Shown here in pieces: positions 25,469 to 34,079 of a stretch of DNA of 64,000 nucleotides. Source of the stretch: Lachnospiraceae bacterium GAM79 (GTDB lineage Bacteria > Bacillota > Clostridia > Lachnospirales > Lachnospiraceae); the NCBI GenBank assembly GCA_003584705.1, contig AP018536.1:1364001-1428000 (forward strand), given 5' to 3'. The notes beneath the pieces were generated by a model. It ran no database searches, had not been told where the DNA came from, and saw only the letters and a program-made list of their open reading frames with translations. Made by a program: the position numbers and the translations under genes. Position 1 is the first letter of the stretch. Every line of letters begins with the position of its first letter.

Positions 25469-26314
25469 ATGAAGATAAAATGCGACTGGTGTGGCAGCTG
25501 GATCAATGATTTCGACCAGGTCTGCCCGAACTGCGGAGGAGTAAACAACAACTATAACCGTCATGCCAACGGCGTGCCTCAGACCATTGAGGAACTGAAA
25601 GCCTGGGCGAAGGAGATGAACCTTCCGCTGGAGGAAATGCGGACCTTTATCGGTGAGGATTACAAGGGAGCTAAAGCCTTCGGTATTTACAAGGATGAGA
25701 CCGACGGCACTTTTGTCGTCTATAAGAACAAGGAGGATGGCACCCGGGCGGTACGCTACAAGGGATCGGACGAAGCCTATGCGGTCAACGAACTTTACCA
25801 GAAGATGAAGGAAAGGGTGGCCGTACAGAAGGCGCACCAGCAGCCGAAAGCTGCAAAGCCGGTTTCCGGGCCTACTGCTTCTGCGCAGCAAAAGCAATCG
25901 GAAAAAGCCTTGTCCAAAACCCTTTTTTCGATTTTCCTGATAGCAATAATAGCAATCATACCATTGTCCGTTATTTTTGCACTCATAGGGGAAAGCGGAC
26001 CGAGTACCGGCTACTACACTTATGGAGACCAGAGCTATTACTATTATTCCGGGGACTGGTACGAGTGGGAGGATAATTCCTGGCAATACGCACCGTCGCA
26101 ATCCTGGATGGACAGTGATTATGAGAATTACTACGATTCCTACAGCTATGACAGCGATGCGGAATATGAGGATTTTGAGGATTCCTCCTATTACACTCCT
26201 TATGAGGACAGCAGTGATAATGACAGCGACTGGGATGATGACAGCTGGGATTCCGGTTGGGATTCCAATGACAGCTGGGATTCCGGCTATGATGACTGGG
26301 GATCCGATTGGTAA
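25469..26314 (+). CDS. Zinc-ribbon membrane protein with acidic low-complexity tail
   Basis: 281 residues, starting after AGGAGGGGAAC. The N-terminus is a two-CxxC zinc ribbon (CDWCGSWINDFDQVCPNCGG). About 125 residues of soluble region follow, then one membrane segment (TLFSIFLIAIIAIIPLSVIFALI, near residues 152-174). The last 100 or so residues are Asp, Ser, Tyr and Trp rich with loose repeats (DDSWDSGWDSNDSWDSG). The topology suggests a cytoplasmic zinc ribbon and an extracytoplasmic acidic tail. No family is recognised; many Firmicutes carry zinc-ribbon membrane proteins of unknown function. Confidence 0.75.
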   Translation: MKIKCDWCGSWINDFDQVCPNCGGVNNNYNRHANGVPQTIEELKAWAKEMNLPLEEMRTFIGEDYKGAKAFGIYKDETDGTFVVYKNKEDGTRAVRYKGSDEAYAVNELYQKMKERVAVQKAHQQPKAAKPVSGPTASAQQKQSEKALSKTLFSIFLIAIIAIIPLSVIFALIGESGPSTGYYTYGDQSYYYYSGDWYEWEDNSWQYAPSQSWMDSDYENYYDSYSYDSDAEYEDFEDSSYYTPYEDSSDNDSDWDDDSWDSGWDSNDSWDSGYDDWGSDW

Positions 26315-26335
26315 AATGTGATGCAGAATACATAC

Positions 26336-26376
26336 AAAGGAAGTCTTTGACAGGCTTCCTTTGCTTTTTCTTTTTT
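26336..26376 (+). terminator. Terminator after the zinc-ribbon protein gene
   Basis: AAAGGAAG (26336-26343) pairs with CTTCCTTT (26355-26362), followed by a T-rich run. It lies only 23 bases before the HelD-like gene, so that gene probably has its own promoter or receives read-through. Confidence 0.8.
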
Positions 26377-26398
26377 ATGGTTTTGAACAGGAGAGAAT

Positions 26399-29300
26399 AT
26401 GAGCAGTTTACCCGGCATTACGAGGCAGGATGAGGAAAAAAGATTACAGCATACGTTAGAGATCGCACAGCGCAAGGTGGATGCCAACAGGCAGAGTGTA
26501 CAGGCTCTGGCGGAAGAACTGCATGCCATGCAGGAGGAATTCGACGAGAACGACAAGGAAGCCCAGACCCTGTGGCACAATGCGGATGCCCGCTTCAAGT
26601 TCGTGAATCAGGATCTGCGCCGGGCGGAACAGGCGAGGAAAAAGCCCTACTTTGGCAGAATCGATTTCCGGGACAAAAAACTGAAAAAAGACGAGGTCTA
26701 CTATATCGGCAGAAGTGTCATTGCGGATAACCCGGCAGAACCGGAGGTCATCGACTGGAGAGCACCCATTGCCAGCGTATATTACGATGCCGCTCTGGGG
26801 GATGTCTCTTATTCCGTAAAGGGGGAGGGAAAATACGACATCACCCTGTCGCGGAAGCGCACCTATGAGATCGAAAATGATGAGCTGAAGGACTTCTACG
26901 ATTCGGATGTGGTGGCCAACGATGAACTGCTGACAAAATATCTGGCGCGGAACAAAAAGGCGGTGCTGGGCGAGATCATTGCCACAATCCAGCAGGAGCA
27001 GAACGAAGTCATCCGCAAAAAGCCCCAGCACAACATGATCGTACAGGGAGCGGCGGGCTCCGGCAAGACCACAGTGGCCATGCACCGTATTTCCTACATC
27101 CTGTACAACTACGATCAGGAGTTTGCACCGGAAGATTTTTATATTGTGGGAAGCAATCAGGTGCTCTTAAACTATATAACGGGAGTGCTGCCGGAACTGA
27201 ATGTTTACGGTGTCTCCCAGATGACCATGGAGCAGTTGTTCGTAAGGCTTTTGTACGAGGACTGGGACAAGTCCTGGCAGATCAAGCCGGTGGTAAAAGG
27301 TGTGACCCCGGCGGTGAAGGGAACTCTTGTCTGGTTTAAGGAGCTGGAGAATTTCTGCCTGCGTTACGAATACCGCGCGATACCCAGAGAGGACGTGGTG
27401 ATCGAAAAGACTGGCAAAGTGCTGCTGGACCGGGCCACCATTGCACGCTTATTGAAAGAGACAAAGGATCTGTCCCGGGCGGACAAAATCAGCAGACTGA
27501 CGGATTATCTGATGGCACGGCTGGAAAATGAGCTGAGCGGAAAATATTATTCCTATACCCAGCCGGAAAAGCAGAAGCTCAAGCATTATTATGAGACCTA
27601 TTTCGGAAAAAGGGAATGGAAGGGCTCTGTGGCGGAACTCTACGAACAGTTCCTGAAGGAAGAGCAGGAGAAAGATTTCACGGTCGAGGTGCCGGAAGGT
27701 GGCTACGATGTCTATGATCTGGCGGCCATGGCCTACCTCTACAAGCGCCTCAAGGAGGACACGGTGATCCGGGAGGCGGGGCATGTGGTGATTGATGAAG
27801 CCCAGGATTTCGGCATGATGGTCTATGCGTCTTTAAAATATTGTCTGAGCAAATGTACCTATACGATCATGGGAGATGTGGCCCAGAATATTTCCGACCG
27901 CTACGGTCTCAACGACTGGACGGAACTGCGGAAATTGATGCTGCCTGGAGAGTTTGATTATTTCGGCATTTTGCAGAAAAGCTACCGTAACACGGTGGAA
28001 ATCTCGGAGTTTGCCACGGACATTCTGTATCACGGAAGCTTTGCGGTCTATCCGGTGGAGCCCATCATACGTCATGGGGAACCGGTCACGGTGAAAAAAT
28101 GTGTGGATTTTACAGAGCAGGTGACACAGGCGGAGCAGATCATCAAAGCATGGCAGAGCAAGGGGCTGGATACCATTGCCGTAGTCTGCATTGACGAAGC
28201 GGAGGCGGAAAAAGTAACAGCAGCCTTACAGGACAGCGTGGAACTGAATACCGGAGATGCGGGAAAATGGGAGATCGGCGAGGGCGTCATGGTACTTCCG
28301 TTAAAATACACCAAAGGTCTGGAATTCGATGCAGTACTGATCTTCAACGCTTCGGAGGAAGATTACCCGGTGGAAGACGGGTATGTGAAGCAGCTGTACG
28401 TGGCAGCCACCCGAGCCCTGCATGAACTGACGGTGCTGTACCGGGGGAAACTCACCGGACTGATCGCAGATCCGGTATCCCCAGAGCAGAAGCAGAGAAT
28501 GCGCCTTGCCGCAGATGCCCAGAAGAAGCCGGTGAAAACGGTGGTAAAACAGGCAGAGCCGGAGAAGACAAAAGAAGAGATCTACAGACAGAGGGCACAG
28601 GAAGCGGAAAAGGAACGTGTGGCCAGAGAGCGTTACGGCCCAAAGAAGATCATCGTGACAAGAAACAGTCAGGGGACAACAGACGGCGCTACACCGAAGA
28701 AAGCAGGAAAGTCAGGGGAACCTGAATCGAGGCGGACGGGACAGCCGTCACCTGCGAAAGTATACGGGGCAGGAAACGGCAATGCTGGCAGAGCAACCGG
28801 CAGACAGGAGCCGCGGATGGTAGAAAATAACGGCGAGTACGGCGATATGCCGGATGCCAAAACACTGATGCCCGCCGGACATTCCAGGATCGACTGCGCT
28901 GTGCGCATGGTCATGAAGGGCAAGGGCTATGTGGATCTTTTGAGTAGTTACGGAACCTTGCGGATCACACCCCTTGCGGTGGATCTGTTCCGGATTTGTT
29001 TTGCCAAAGGGCAGTGTCGTGAATTCCCGAAAGCGGCGGTGACGGTAGCAGGAGACCTCAGATGCACGGTGCGGGAGAATCCTTCCCTGGTGGAAATTAC
29101 AGCGGGATATGCCCAGATCCGTGTGGATAAAAAGACGGGAGCATTGACATTTTTAAATACACAGGGTAAGATTCTGCTGACGGAACGAAGCAGAGAACCA
29201 AGGCAACTCGGAGAGAAAAAGAACTGGAGCTTTTTTGAATGGAAAAAGGACGAGGCTCTGATCGCCGGAGGGATTGGGGCACCGAAACCTTTGAAGATAG

Positions 29301-29488
29301 GTAATTCCGCTGCTTATTTTTCCTACGGAAGAGCGGATGACAGATATCCGGGGCTGGCTTCGTCCAAAGGATATGAGATGATCTTCCCTGCGGGAAGCAG
29401 GGTATTGTGCTGCAACATAGCCATGTACGGAACTTATATTTCCATGGAAGAGACAGATATCATCGATTACTATTTACGCGCAAAATGA
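26399..29488 (+). CDS. HelD-like superfamily 1 helicase/ATPase with fused C-terminal GH31-N-like domain
   Basis: 1029 residues. Residues about 1-110 are a coiled-coil arm and the PYFGRIDF and VIDWRAPIASVYYD segments typical of HelD. Walker A is GAAGSGKTT (about 217-225), Walker B DEAQDF (about 466), and later motifs are VLPLKYTKGLEFDAV and YVAATRAL. HelD proteins release stalled RNA polymerase using ATP. The core ends near residue 695. A charged linker follows. Residues about 830-1029 look like the N-terminal beta-sandwich of GH31 glycosidases (LRITPLAVDLFRICF, IRVDKKTGALTFLNTQGK, SSKGYEMIF). No catalytic GH31 barrel is present. The helicase call is strong; the domain call is by pattern. Confidence 0.85.
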   Translation: MSSLPGITRQDEEKRLQHTLEIAQRKVDANRQSVQALAEELHAMQEEFDENDKEAQTLWHNADARFKFVNQDLRRAEQARKKPYFGRIDFRDKKLKKDEVYYIGRSVIADNPAEPEVIDWRAPIASVYYDAALGDVSYSVKGEGKYDITLSRKRTYEIENDELKDFYDSDVVANDELLTKYLARNKKAVLGEIIATIQQEQNEVIRKKPQHNMIVQGAAGSGKTTVAMHRISYILYNYDQEFAPEDFYIVGSNQVLLNYITGVLPELNVYGVSQMTMEQLFVRLLYEDWDKSWQIKPVVKGVTPAVKGTLVWFKELENFCLRYEYRAIPREDVVIEKTGKVLLDRATIARLLKETKDLSRADKISRLTDYLMARLENELSGKYYSYTQPEKQKLKHYYETYFGKREWKGSVAELYEQFLKEEQEKDFTVEVPEGGYDVYDLAAMAYLYKRLKEDTVIREAGHVVIDEAQDFGMMVYASLKYCLSKCTYTIMGDVAQNISDRYGLNDWTELRKLMLPGEFDYFGILQKSYRNTVEISEFATDILYHGSFAVYPVEPIIRHGEPVTVKKCVDFTEQVTQAEQIIKAWQSKGLDTIAVVCIDEAEAEKVTAALQDSVELNTGDAGKWEIGEGVMVLPLKYTKGLEFDAVLIFNASEEDYPVEDGYVKQLYVAATRALHELTVLYRGKLTGLIADPVSPEQKQRMRLAADAQKKPVKTVVKQAEPEKTKEEIYRQRAQEAEKERVARERYGPKKIIVTRNSQGTTDGATPKKAGKSGEPESRRTGQPSPAKVYGAGNGNAGRATGRQEPRMVENNGEYGDMPDAKTLMPAGHSRIDCAVRMVMKGKGYVDLLSSYGTLRITPLAVDLFRICFAKGQCREFPKAAVTVAGDLRCTVRENPSLVEITAGYAQIRVDKKTGALTFLNTQGKILLTERSREPRQLGEKKNWSFFEWKKDEALIAGGIGAPKPLKIGNSAAYFSYGRADDRYPGLASSKGYEMIFPAGSRVLCCNIAMYGTYISMEETDIIDYYLRAK

Positions 29489-29543
29489 TGGGGATCATCG
29501 GTATGGGTAACAATCTGATGGTGCTCTGGATGTGAGGAGAATT

Positions 29544-30230
29544 ATGAAGACAACAATAACCGCAGTGATATTTGATATGGACGGTGTCCTCTTTGATACC
29601 GAGAGGATGTATATGGAGTGCTGGAGAGAAGCGGCGGAGCCCAGGGGCCTTAAAAATGTGGACGAGATTTCCAAAGCCTGTATCGGAAGGACACTGCAGG
29701 GCACGAAGGAAGTGTTCGAGGCAGCGAAAGCAGAGCAGGGCATCGATGTGTCTTTTGAAGAATTGCATGAGGATTGCAGCCGGAGATTTCAGAAAAAGGA
29801 AGAACGGGAAGGCCTTCCCGAGAAGCCGGGCGTGCATGAGATCCTGGAATATCTGAAGGAGAACCGCATTCCAACAGCATTGGCATCCTCTACACGCAGG
29901 ACCGCAGTTATGGAGCATCTGGACAGAGCGGGTATCACATCTTATTTTCAGAAAATTATCTGCGGCGACATGGTGGAGCATGGCAAGCCTGCACCCGATA
30001 TTTATCTGAAGGCATGCGAGGAGCTTGGGGTTGCACCCGGACAGGCACTGGCGGTGGAGGATTCCTTCAACGGTATCCGGTCCGCCTATGCGGCAGGCTT
30101 ATATACTGTGATGGTGCCGGACCAGCTGCCGCCCACAGAAGAGATTCTTGTGCTGGTAGACAAAAAGTGTGACAGCCTGACAGAGCTTCAGGCACAGCTG
30201 ACGGAGCTTCTGGCGGTATGTGGGGACTGA
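29544..30230 (+). CDS. HAD-superfamily phosphatase / beta-phosphoglucomutase-like
   Basis: 228 residues with all HAD motifs: FDMDGVLFDTE (nucleophile Asp and acid Asp), SSTRR (motif II), the Lys in GKPAPDIY and VEDSFNGIRSA (motif IV). A helical cap lies between motifs I and II, as in beta-phosphoglucomutase and related sugar-phosphate phosphatases. The start is the ATG at 29544 after GAGGAGA; a GTG at 29532 overlaps that RBS. The substrate cannot be fixed. Confidence 0.88.
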   Translation: MKTTITAVIFDMDGVLFDTERMYMECWREAAEPRGLKNVDEISKACIGRTLQGTKEVFEAAKAEQGIDVSFEELHEDCSRRFQKKEEREGLPEKPGVHEILEYLKENRIPTALASSTRRTAVMEHLDRAGITSYFQKIICGDMVEHGKPAPDIYLKACEELGVAPGQALAVEDSFNGIRSAYAAGLYTVMVPDQLPPTEEILVLVDKKCDSLTELQAQLTELLAVCGD

Positions 30231-30233
30231 GGA

Positions 30234-30566
30234 TCATTCTACTGCGGCATGGAACCATAGAACCTTACAGCAGTCACAGGAGGGATCCCGTCTGATCACA
30301 TGATCCGTGTGAGCCGGTACCATAAAGGCGGTACCGGGCAGCAGAGGGATTTCTTCGCCATCGATGAGAGCATATCCTTTTCCGTCCAATACGAAGAAGC
30401 CTTCCTGATCGTCATGCTTTTGCGGCATGTGATATTCTGTGTTGCGATAGAGGGATACGCCCATACGACACCCTTTTACACACCCCTGGTCTTCATCTAA
30501 CAGAGTGTGCCCGGTGCGTTCGGGCATTTGAGCTATAATGGAATCTAAAGTAGTATAAGGAATCAT
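30234..30566 (-). CDS. Small cupin-domain protein
   Basis: 110 residues forming one double-stranded beta-helix: EYHMPQKHDDQEGFFVLDGKGYALIDGEEIPLLPGTAFMVPAHTDHVI. The H(D)xxE-type metal ligands are partly kept. It resembles the sensor half of AraC regulators without a DNA-binding domain. Convergent with the HAD gene (3 bases apart) and divergent from the rhodanese-TtcA gene. Function unknown, perhaps a small sugar or metabolite-binding protein. Confidence 0.8.
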   Translation of the reverse strand: MIPYTTLDSIIAQMPERTGHTLLDEDQGCVKGCRMGVSLYRNTEYHMPQKHDDQEGFFVLDGKGYALIDGEEIPLLPGTAFMVPAHTDHVIRRDPSCDCCKVLWFHAAVE

Positions 30567-30688
30567 TTGTGTGCCTTTCTATGAATGTAATGTAACGATT
30601 CAATTACCATATTTTTAATAACAGTGTAGCAGACTGAGAGAGGAAAAACAATAGACTGCCTGTTCGGGCAGAGTAAAGGAATATAAAA

Positions 30689-31867
30689 ATGGAAGAAAAA
30701 GAGACAATACAGCCCATTGAGATCACATGGGAAGAACTACAGTCCCGGGACCTTGACCGATACATCCTGGTGGATACCAGAGGGGATGAAGCAGTAAACT
30801 ATGGAATGATTCCCGGAGCCATTGCAATCCCCGAATGTGAACTTATAGACAGACTGGCGGCGGCAGCAGGGGATAAAAAAGTAATTTTGTATTGCAGCCG
30901 TGGACAGAACAGTAAGGTGTCCGCAGAGTATTTCAGAGAACAGGGAATGGAGGCCTACAGCTTACAGGGCGGCTATACCGGATGGCTGCTGAACCTGATG
31001 CAGAAGGAACAGCCCGGAGAAAAGGAAAATGAACGGGCAAGGGAAATTGAGAAGAGCATCCGCAAAAAGTTCCACAAAGTCCTGTTTTCCCGGTTTGCCA
31101 AAGCTATCAACGAATACGATATGATTCAGGAAAACGACAAGATCGCTGTATGCATTTCCGGCGGTAAAGATTCCATGCTGATGGCAAAACTGTTCCAGGA
31201 GCTGAAACGCCATAACAAGTTCCCCTTTGAACTGGTATTTTTAGTGATGGATCCCGGCTACAGCGAGGCAAACCGTAAGATCATTGAGAACAATGCGAAG
31301 CTGATGGATATTCCCATCACCATTTTTGAATCCCAGATATTTGATGCGGTGTATGACATAGAGGATTCCCCCTGCTATCTGTGTGCGAGAATGCGCAGAG
31401 GCTATCTGTACAGTCATGCGAAAGAGCTGGGCTGCAACAAGATCGCTCTGGGACATCATTACGATGACGTCATCGAGACGATCCTGATGGGAATGCTGTA
31501 CGGTGGACAGGTACAGACCATGATGCCGAAGCTTCACAGTACGAATTTCGAGGGCATGGAGCTGATCCGCCCTATGTACCTGATCAGGGAGGATGACATC
31601 AAGCACTGGAGAGATTACAATGATCTGCATTTTATTCAGTGTGCCTGCCGGTTCACTGACACTTGTACCACTTGCCGTACCGATGGCAGCAGTCCCTCCA
31701 AGCGTATGGAGATTAAGAACCTGATCGCTTCGCTGAAACAGACTAACCCTTTTATCGAGGGGAATATTTTCAAGAGTGTGGAGAATGTAAACTTACGTAC
31801 GATCATCGCCTACAAAGAGGATGGTGTGAAGCATCATTTTCTGGAGCATTACGACGAGTGGAAATAG
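30689..31867 (+). CDS. Rhodanese domain fused to TtcA/TilS-family PP-loop sulfurtransferase
   Basis: 392 residues. Residues 1-110 are a rhodanese domain with active-site loop YCSRGQNS, carrying the persulfide Cys. A linker leads into an ATP pyrophosphatase domain with the PP-loop CISGGKDSMLM, followed by CYLCARMRRG and CRFTDTCTTC, matching the TtcA group, which makes 2-thiocytidine in tRNA using a [4Fe-4S] cluster. The fused rhodanese could hand sulfur directly to the thiolase half. Substrate is inferred, and related thiolation enzymes are possible. Confidence 0.86.
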   Translation: MEEKETIQPIEITWEELQSRDLDRYILVDTRGDEAVNYGMIPGAIAIPECELIDRLAAAAGDKKVILYCSRGQNSKVSAEYFREQGMEAYSLQGGYTGWLLNLMQKEQPGEKENERAREIEKSIRKKFHKVLFSRFAKAINEYDMIQENDKIAVCISGGKDSMLMAKLFQELKRHNKFPFELVFLVMDPGYSEANRKIIENNAKLMDIPITIFESQIFDAVYDIEDSPCYLCARMRRGYLYSHAKELGCNKIALGHHYDDVIETILMGMLYGGQVQTMMPKLHSTNFEGMELIRPMYLIREDDIKHWRDYNDLHFIQCACRFTDTCTTCRTDGSSPSKRMEIKNLIASLKQTNPFIEGNIFKSVENVNLRTIIAYKEDGVKHHFLEHYDEWK

Positions 31868-31887
31868 TGTAAATAGGGCACCTGCAC

Positions 31888-31917
31888 TTGACGGAAAGGG
31901 CATATTTATTCTATAAT
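31888..31917 (+). promoter_or_regulatory. Promoter of the yicC-pgsA operon
   Basis: TTGACG (31888-31893) and TATAAT (31912-31917) are 18 bases apart, 57 bases before the yicC start. Confidence 0.75.
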
Positions 31918-31973
31918 AGAATGAAAACCGTAAATTGCGGAAGGCATTACACGCCCTTACAACAGGAGAAGCT

Positions 31974-32852
31974 ATGATCAAGAGTATGACGGGATTTGGC
32001 AGATGTGAAACTGCCGAGAATAACAGAAAGTTTACCGTAGAGATGAAGTCTGTGAATCATCGCTACCTTGATGTGAACATCAAAATGCCGAAGAAGTTGA
32101 ATTTCTTTGAATCTGCGATCCGCAGTGAACTGAAGAATTATATTTCCAGAGGTAAAGTAGATCTGTTCATTACCTACGAGGATTTTTCCGAGAACACATC
32201 CAATGTCCGTTACAACAAGGAACTGGCGGCGGAGTATCTGGGATACCTGAAGCAGATGGCCAGTGATTTTGACTTAGACTGCGATATCCGAGTGTCCACT
32301 TTGTCCAAGTATCCGGATGTATTTGTGATGGAAGAACAGGACATCGATGAGGAAGAACTGTGGAAAGAACTGCAGAGAGCCCTGAAGGGTGCCTGCGAGA
32401 TGTTTGTACAGACCAGGATCACCGAGGGCGAGCATTTAAGAGATGACTTAATTAGCAAGCTGGATGGCATGCTGAAGCTGGTGGATTTCATTACGGAACG
32501 TTCTCCCCAGATCATTGCTGAATACCGTCAGAAGCTGGAAGACCGTGTGAAGGAACTGCTGGGCGATACTACTGTAGATGAAGGAAGACTTCTGACCGAG
32601 GTGACGATCTTCGCAGATAAGGTATGCGTAGATGAGGAACTGGTGAGACTGCGCAGCCATATCGAGACCACGAAGAGTACGCTGATGGCCGGTGGCAGTA
32701 TCGGAAGAAAGCTGGATTTTCTGGCACAGGAGATGAACCGCGAAGCCAACACCATCCTGTCCAAGTCCAACGATCTGGAGATCTCCAACTGTGCGATTGA
32801 GCTCAAGACCGAGATCGAAAAAGTCAGAGAGCAGATACAGAATATTGAATAA
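31974..32852 (+). CDS. yicC: YicC-family endoribonuclease
   Basis: 292 residues beginning [10 protein letters not shown], the invariant YicC N-terminus, and ending in [13 protein letters not shown]. YicC proteins are RNases reported to take part in RNA turnover and the stationary phase response. AGGAG sits 5-6 bases before the ATG at 31974. An upstream open extension is out of the family's range. It heads the operon yicC-remA-gmk-rpoZ-rimO-pgsA, an order shared with many Firmicutes. Confidence 0.93.
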   Translation: MIKSMTGFGRCETAENNRKFTVEMKSVNHRYLDVNIKMPKKLNFFESAIRSELKNYISRGKVDLFITYEDFSENTSNVRYNKELAAEYLGYLKQMASDFDLDCDIRVSTLSKYPDVFVMEEQDIDEEELWKELQRALKGACEMFVQTRITEGEHLRDDLISKLDGMLKLVDFITERSPQIIAEYRQKLEDRVKELLGDTTVDEGRLLTEVTIFADKVCVDEELVRLRSHIETTKSTLMAGGSIGRKLDFLAQEMNREANTILSKSNDLEISNCAIELKTEIEKVREQIQNIE

Positions 32853-32855
32853 CAA

Positions 32856-32887
32856 GCTGCGAAGCAGCGGGAAGCACGATATCGTGC
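32856..32887. repeat. Pair of small hairpins between yicC and remA
   Basis: GCTGC-GAA-GCAGC (32856-32868) and GCACGAT-ATCGTGC (32874-32887) sit in the 77-base gap. TTATGCGAATGGGAACT follows and recalls the end of the palindromic family. It is probably a related or decayed element. Confidence 0.5.
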
Positions 32888-32929
32888 GGTTATGCGAATG
32901 GGAACTGCATGGCTACGAAAGGTGATACC

Positions 32930-33208
32930 ATGAACCGATTGATCCATATAGGATTTGGCAATATTGTAAATACGGATAAGATCATCGCCATCGTCAGCCC
33001 GGAGGCCGCACCCATCAAACGACTGGTGCAGAAGGCCAAGGAGACCGGACAGGCAATCGACGCCACACAGGGACGGAAGACGAAAGCGGTACTGGTCATG
33101 GAGAACAGTCAGGTCGTTCTGTCGGCACTGCTTCCCGAGACAATCGCGGGAAGAGCACAGGCACTGTGGCCGGAAGAGGAAAAAGAGGACAGAGAAGATG
33201 CAGAATAA
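32930..33208 (+). CDS. remA: RemA-like DNA-binding regulator (DUF370)
   Basis: 92 residues. [32 protein letters not shown] and [18 protein letters not shown] match the RemA family. In Bacillus subtilis RemA binds DNA and activates matrix and osmoprotection genes, and the family keeps its position next to gmk. The ATG at 32930 after AAAGGTGATACC is preferred over an upstream ATG at 32909. The gene overlaps gmk by 11 bases. Confidence 0.9.
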   Translation: MNRLIHIGFGNIVNTDKIIAIVSPEAAPIKRLVQKAKETGQAIDATQGRKTKAVLVMENSQVVLSALLPETIAGRAQALWPEEEKEDREDAE

Positions 33209-33833
33209 GGGAATATTGATGGTGATCTCCGGATTCTCCGGAGCCGGCAAAGGAACACTGGTGAAAAAGCTGTTATCGGAATATGACAATTATGCGTTGT
33301 CCATTTCCATGACTACCAGACAGCCCAGAGAAGGCGAGGAGGACGGAAGAGAATATTTCTTCCGTACCAGAGAACAATTTGAAGAAAATATTGCAAAAAA
33401 CGGATTTATCGAGTATGCTCAGTATTGCGGCAATTATTACGGAACACCGAAAGCATATGTGGAAGAGCAGATGCAGGCAGGCAAGGATGTGATCTTAGAG
33501 ATCGAGATCCAGGGAGCCATGAAGATCAAAGAGCAGTTCCCGGAGAGCCTGTTACTGTTTGTTACCCCTCCCAGTGCAGAAGAACTGCAGAAGAGACTGG
33601 TGGGCAGAGGAACCGAGACAGCAGATGTCATTGCACAGAGACTGTCCCGGGCTTATGAGGAATCAGAAGGCATGGATGCCTATGATTATATAGTAGTGAA
33701 CGATGATCTGGATGTGTGTGCCGCAGAAGTACAGAAGTTTGTGGAAGCGGCGAAAAATGAACCGTCCCGTCGTAGAGAATTTATCAAAGAGATCAGAGAG
33801 GAACTGAAAGGTTTCGCGAAAGGAGCAAAATAA
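33198..33833 (+). CDS. gmk: Guanylate kinase
   Basis: 211 residues. It phosphorylates GMP to GDP with ATP. The P-loop is [11 protein letters not shown], the GMP-binding region [19 protein letters not shown], and the lid is further on in [17 protein letters not shown]. It overlaps remA by 11 bases and precedes rpoZ by one base, the usual order in Firmicutes. Confidence 0.96.
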   Translation: MQNKGILMVISGFSGAGKGTLVKKLLSEYDNYALSISMTTRQPREGEEDGREYFFRTREQFEENIAKNGFIEYAQYCGNYYGTPKAYVEEQMQAGKDVILEIEIQGAMKIKEQFPESLLLFVTPPSAEELQKRLVGRGTETADVIAQRLSRAYEESEGMDAYDYIVVNDDLDVCAAEVQKFVEAAKNEPSRRREFIKEIREELKGFAKGAK

Positions 33834-33834
33834 A

Positions 33835-34074
33835 ATGTTACATCCCTCTTATACCGATTTAATGAAAGTAGTAAACAGCGAGGTAGAACCCGGTGAAGCA
33901 CCTGTAGTCAACAGCCGTTATTCTATTGTTATGGCAACTGCTAAGAGAGCAAGACAGATCATCGCAGGTGACGAGCCTCTGGTAACAGCCAAGGTGGATA
34001 AGCCCCTGTCTATCGCAGTAGAAGAGCTGAATCAGGGTAAGATTAAAATCCTTGGTGATGATGAGGAAGCATAA
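33835..34074 (+). CDS. rpoZ: RNA polymerase omega subunit
   Basis: 79 residues. The core YTDLMKVVN...YSIVMATAKRARQIIAG is the conserved omega segment that helps assemble RNA polymerase. It starts 2 bases after gmk, whose end supplies the RBS (AAAGGAGCAAAATAA). Confidence 0.94.
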   Translation: MLHPSYTDLMKVVNSEVEPGEAPVVNSRYSIVMATAKRARQIIAGDEPLVTAKVDKPLSIAVEELNQGKIKILGDDEEA

Positions 34075-34079
34075 GACGC

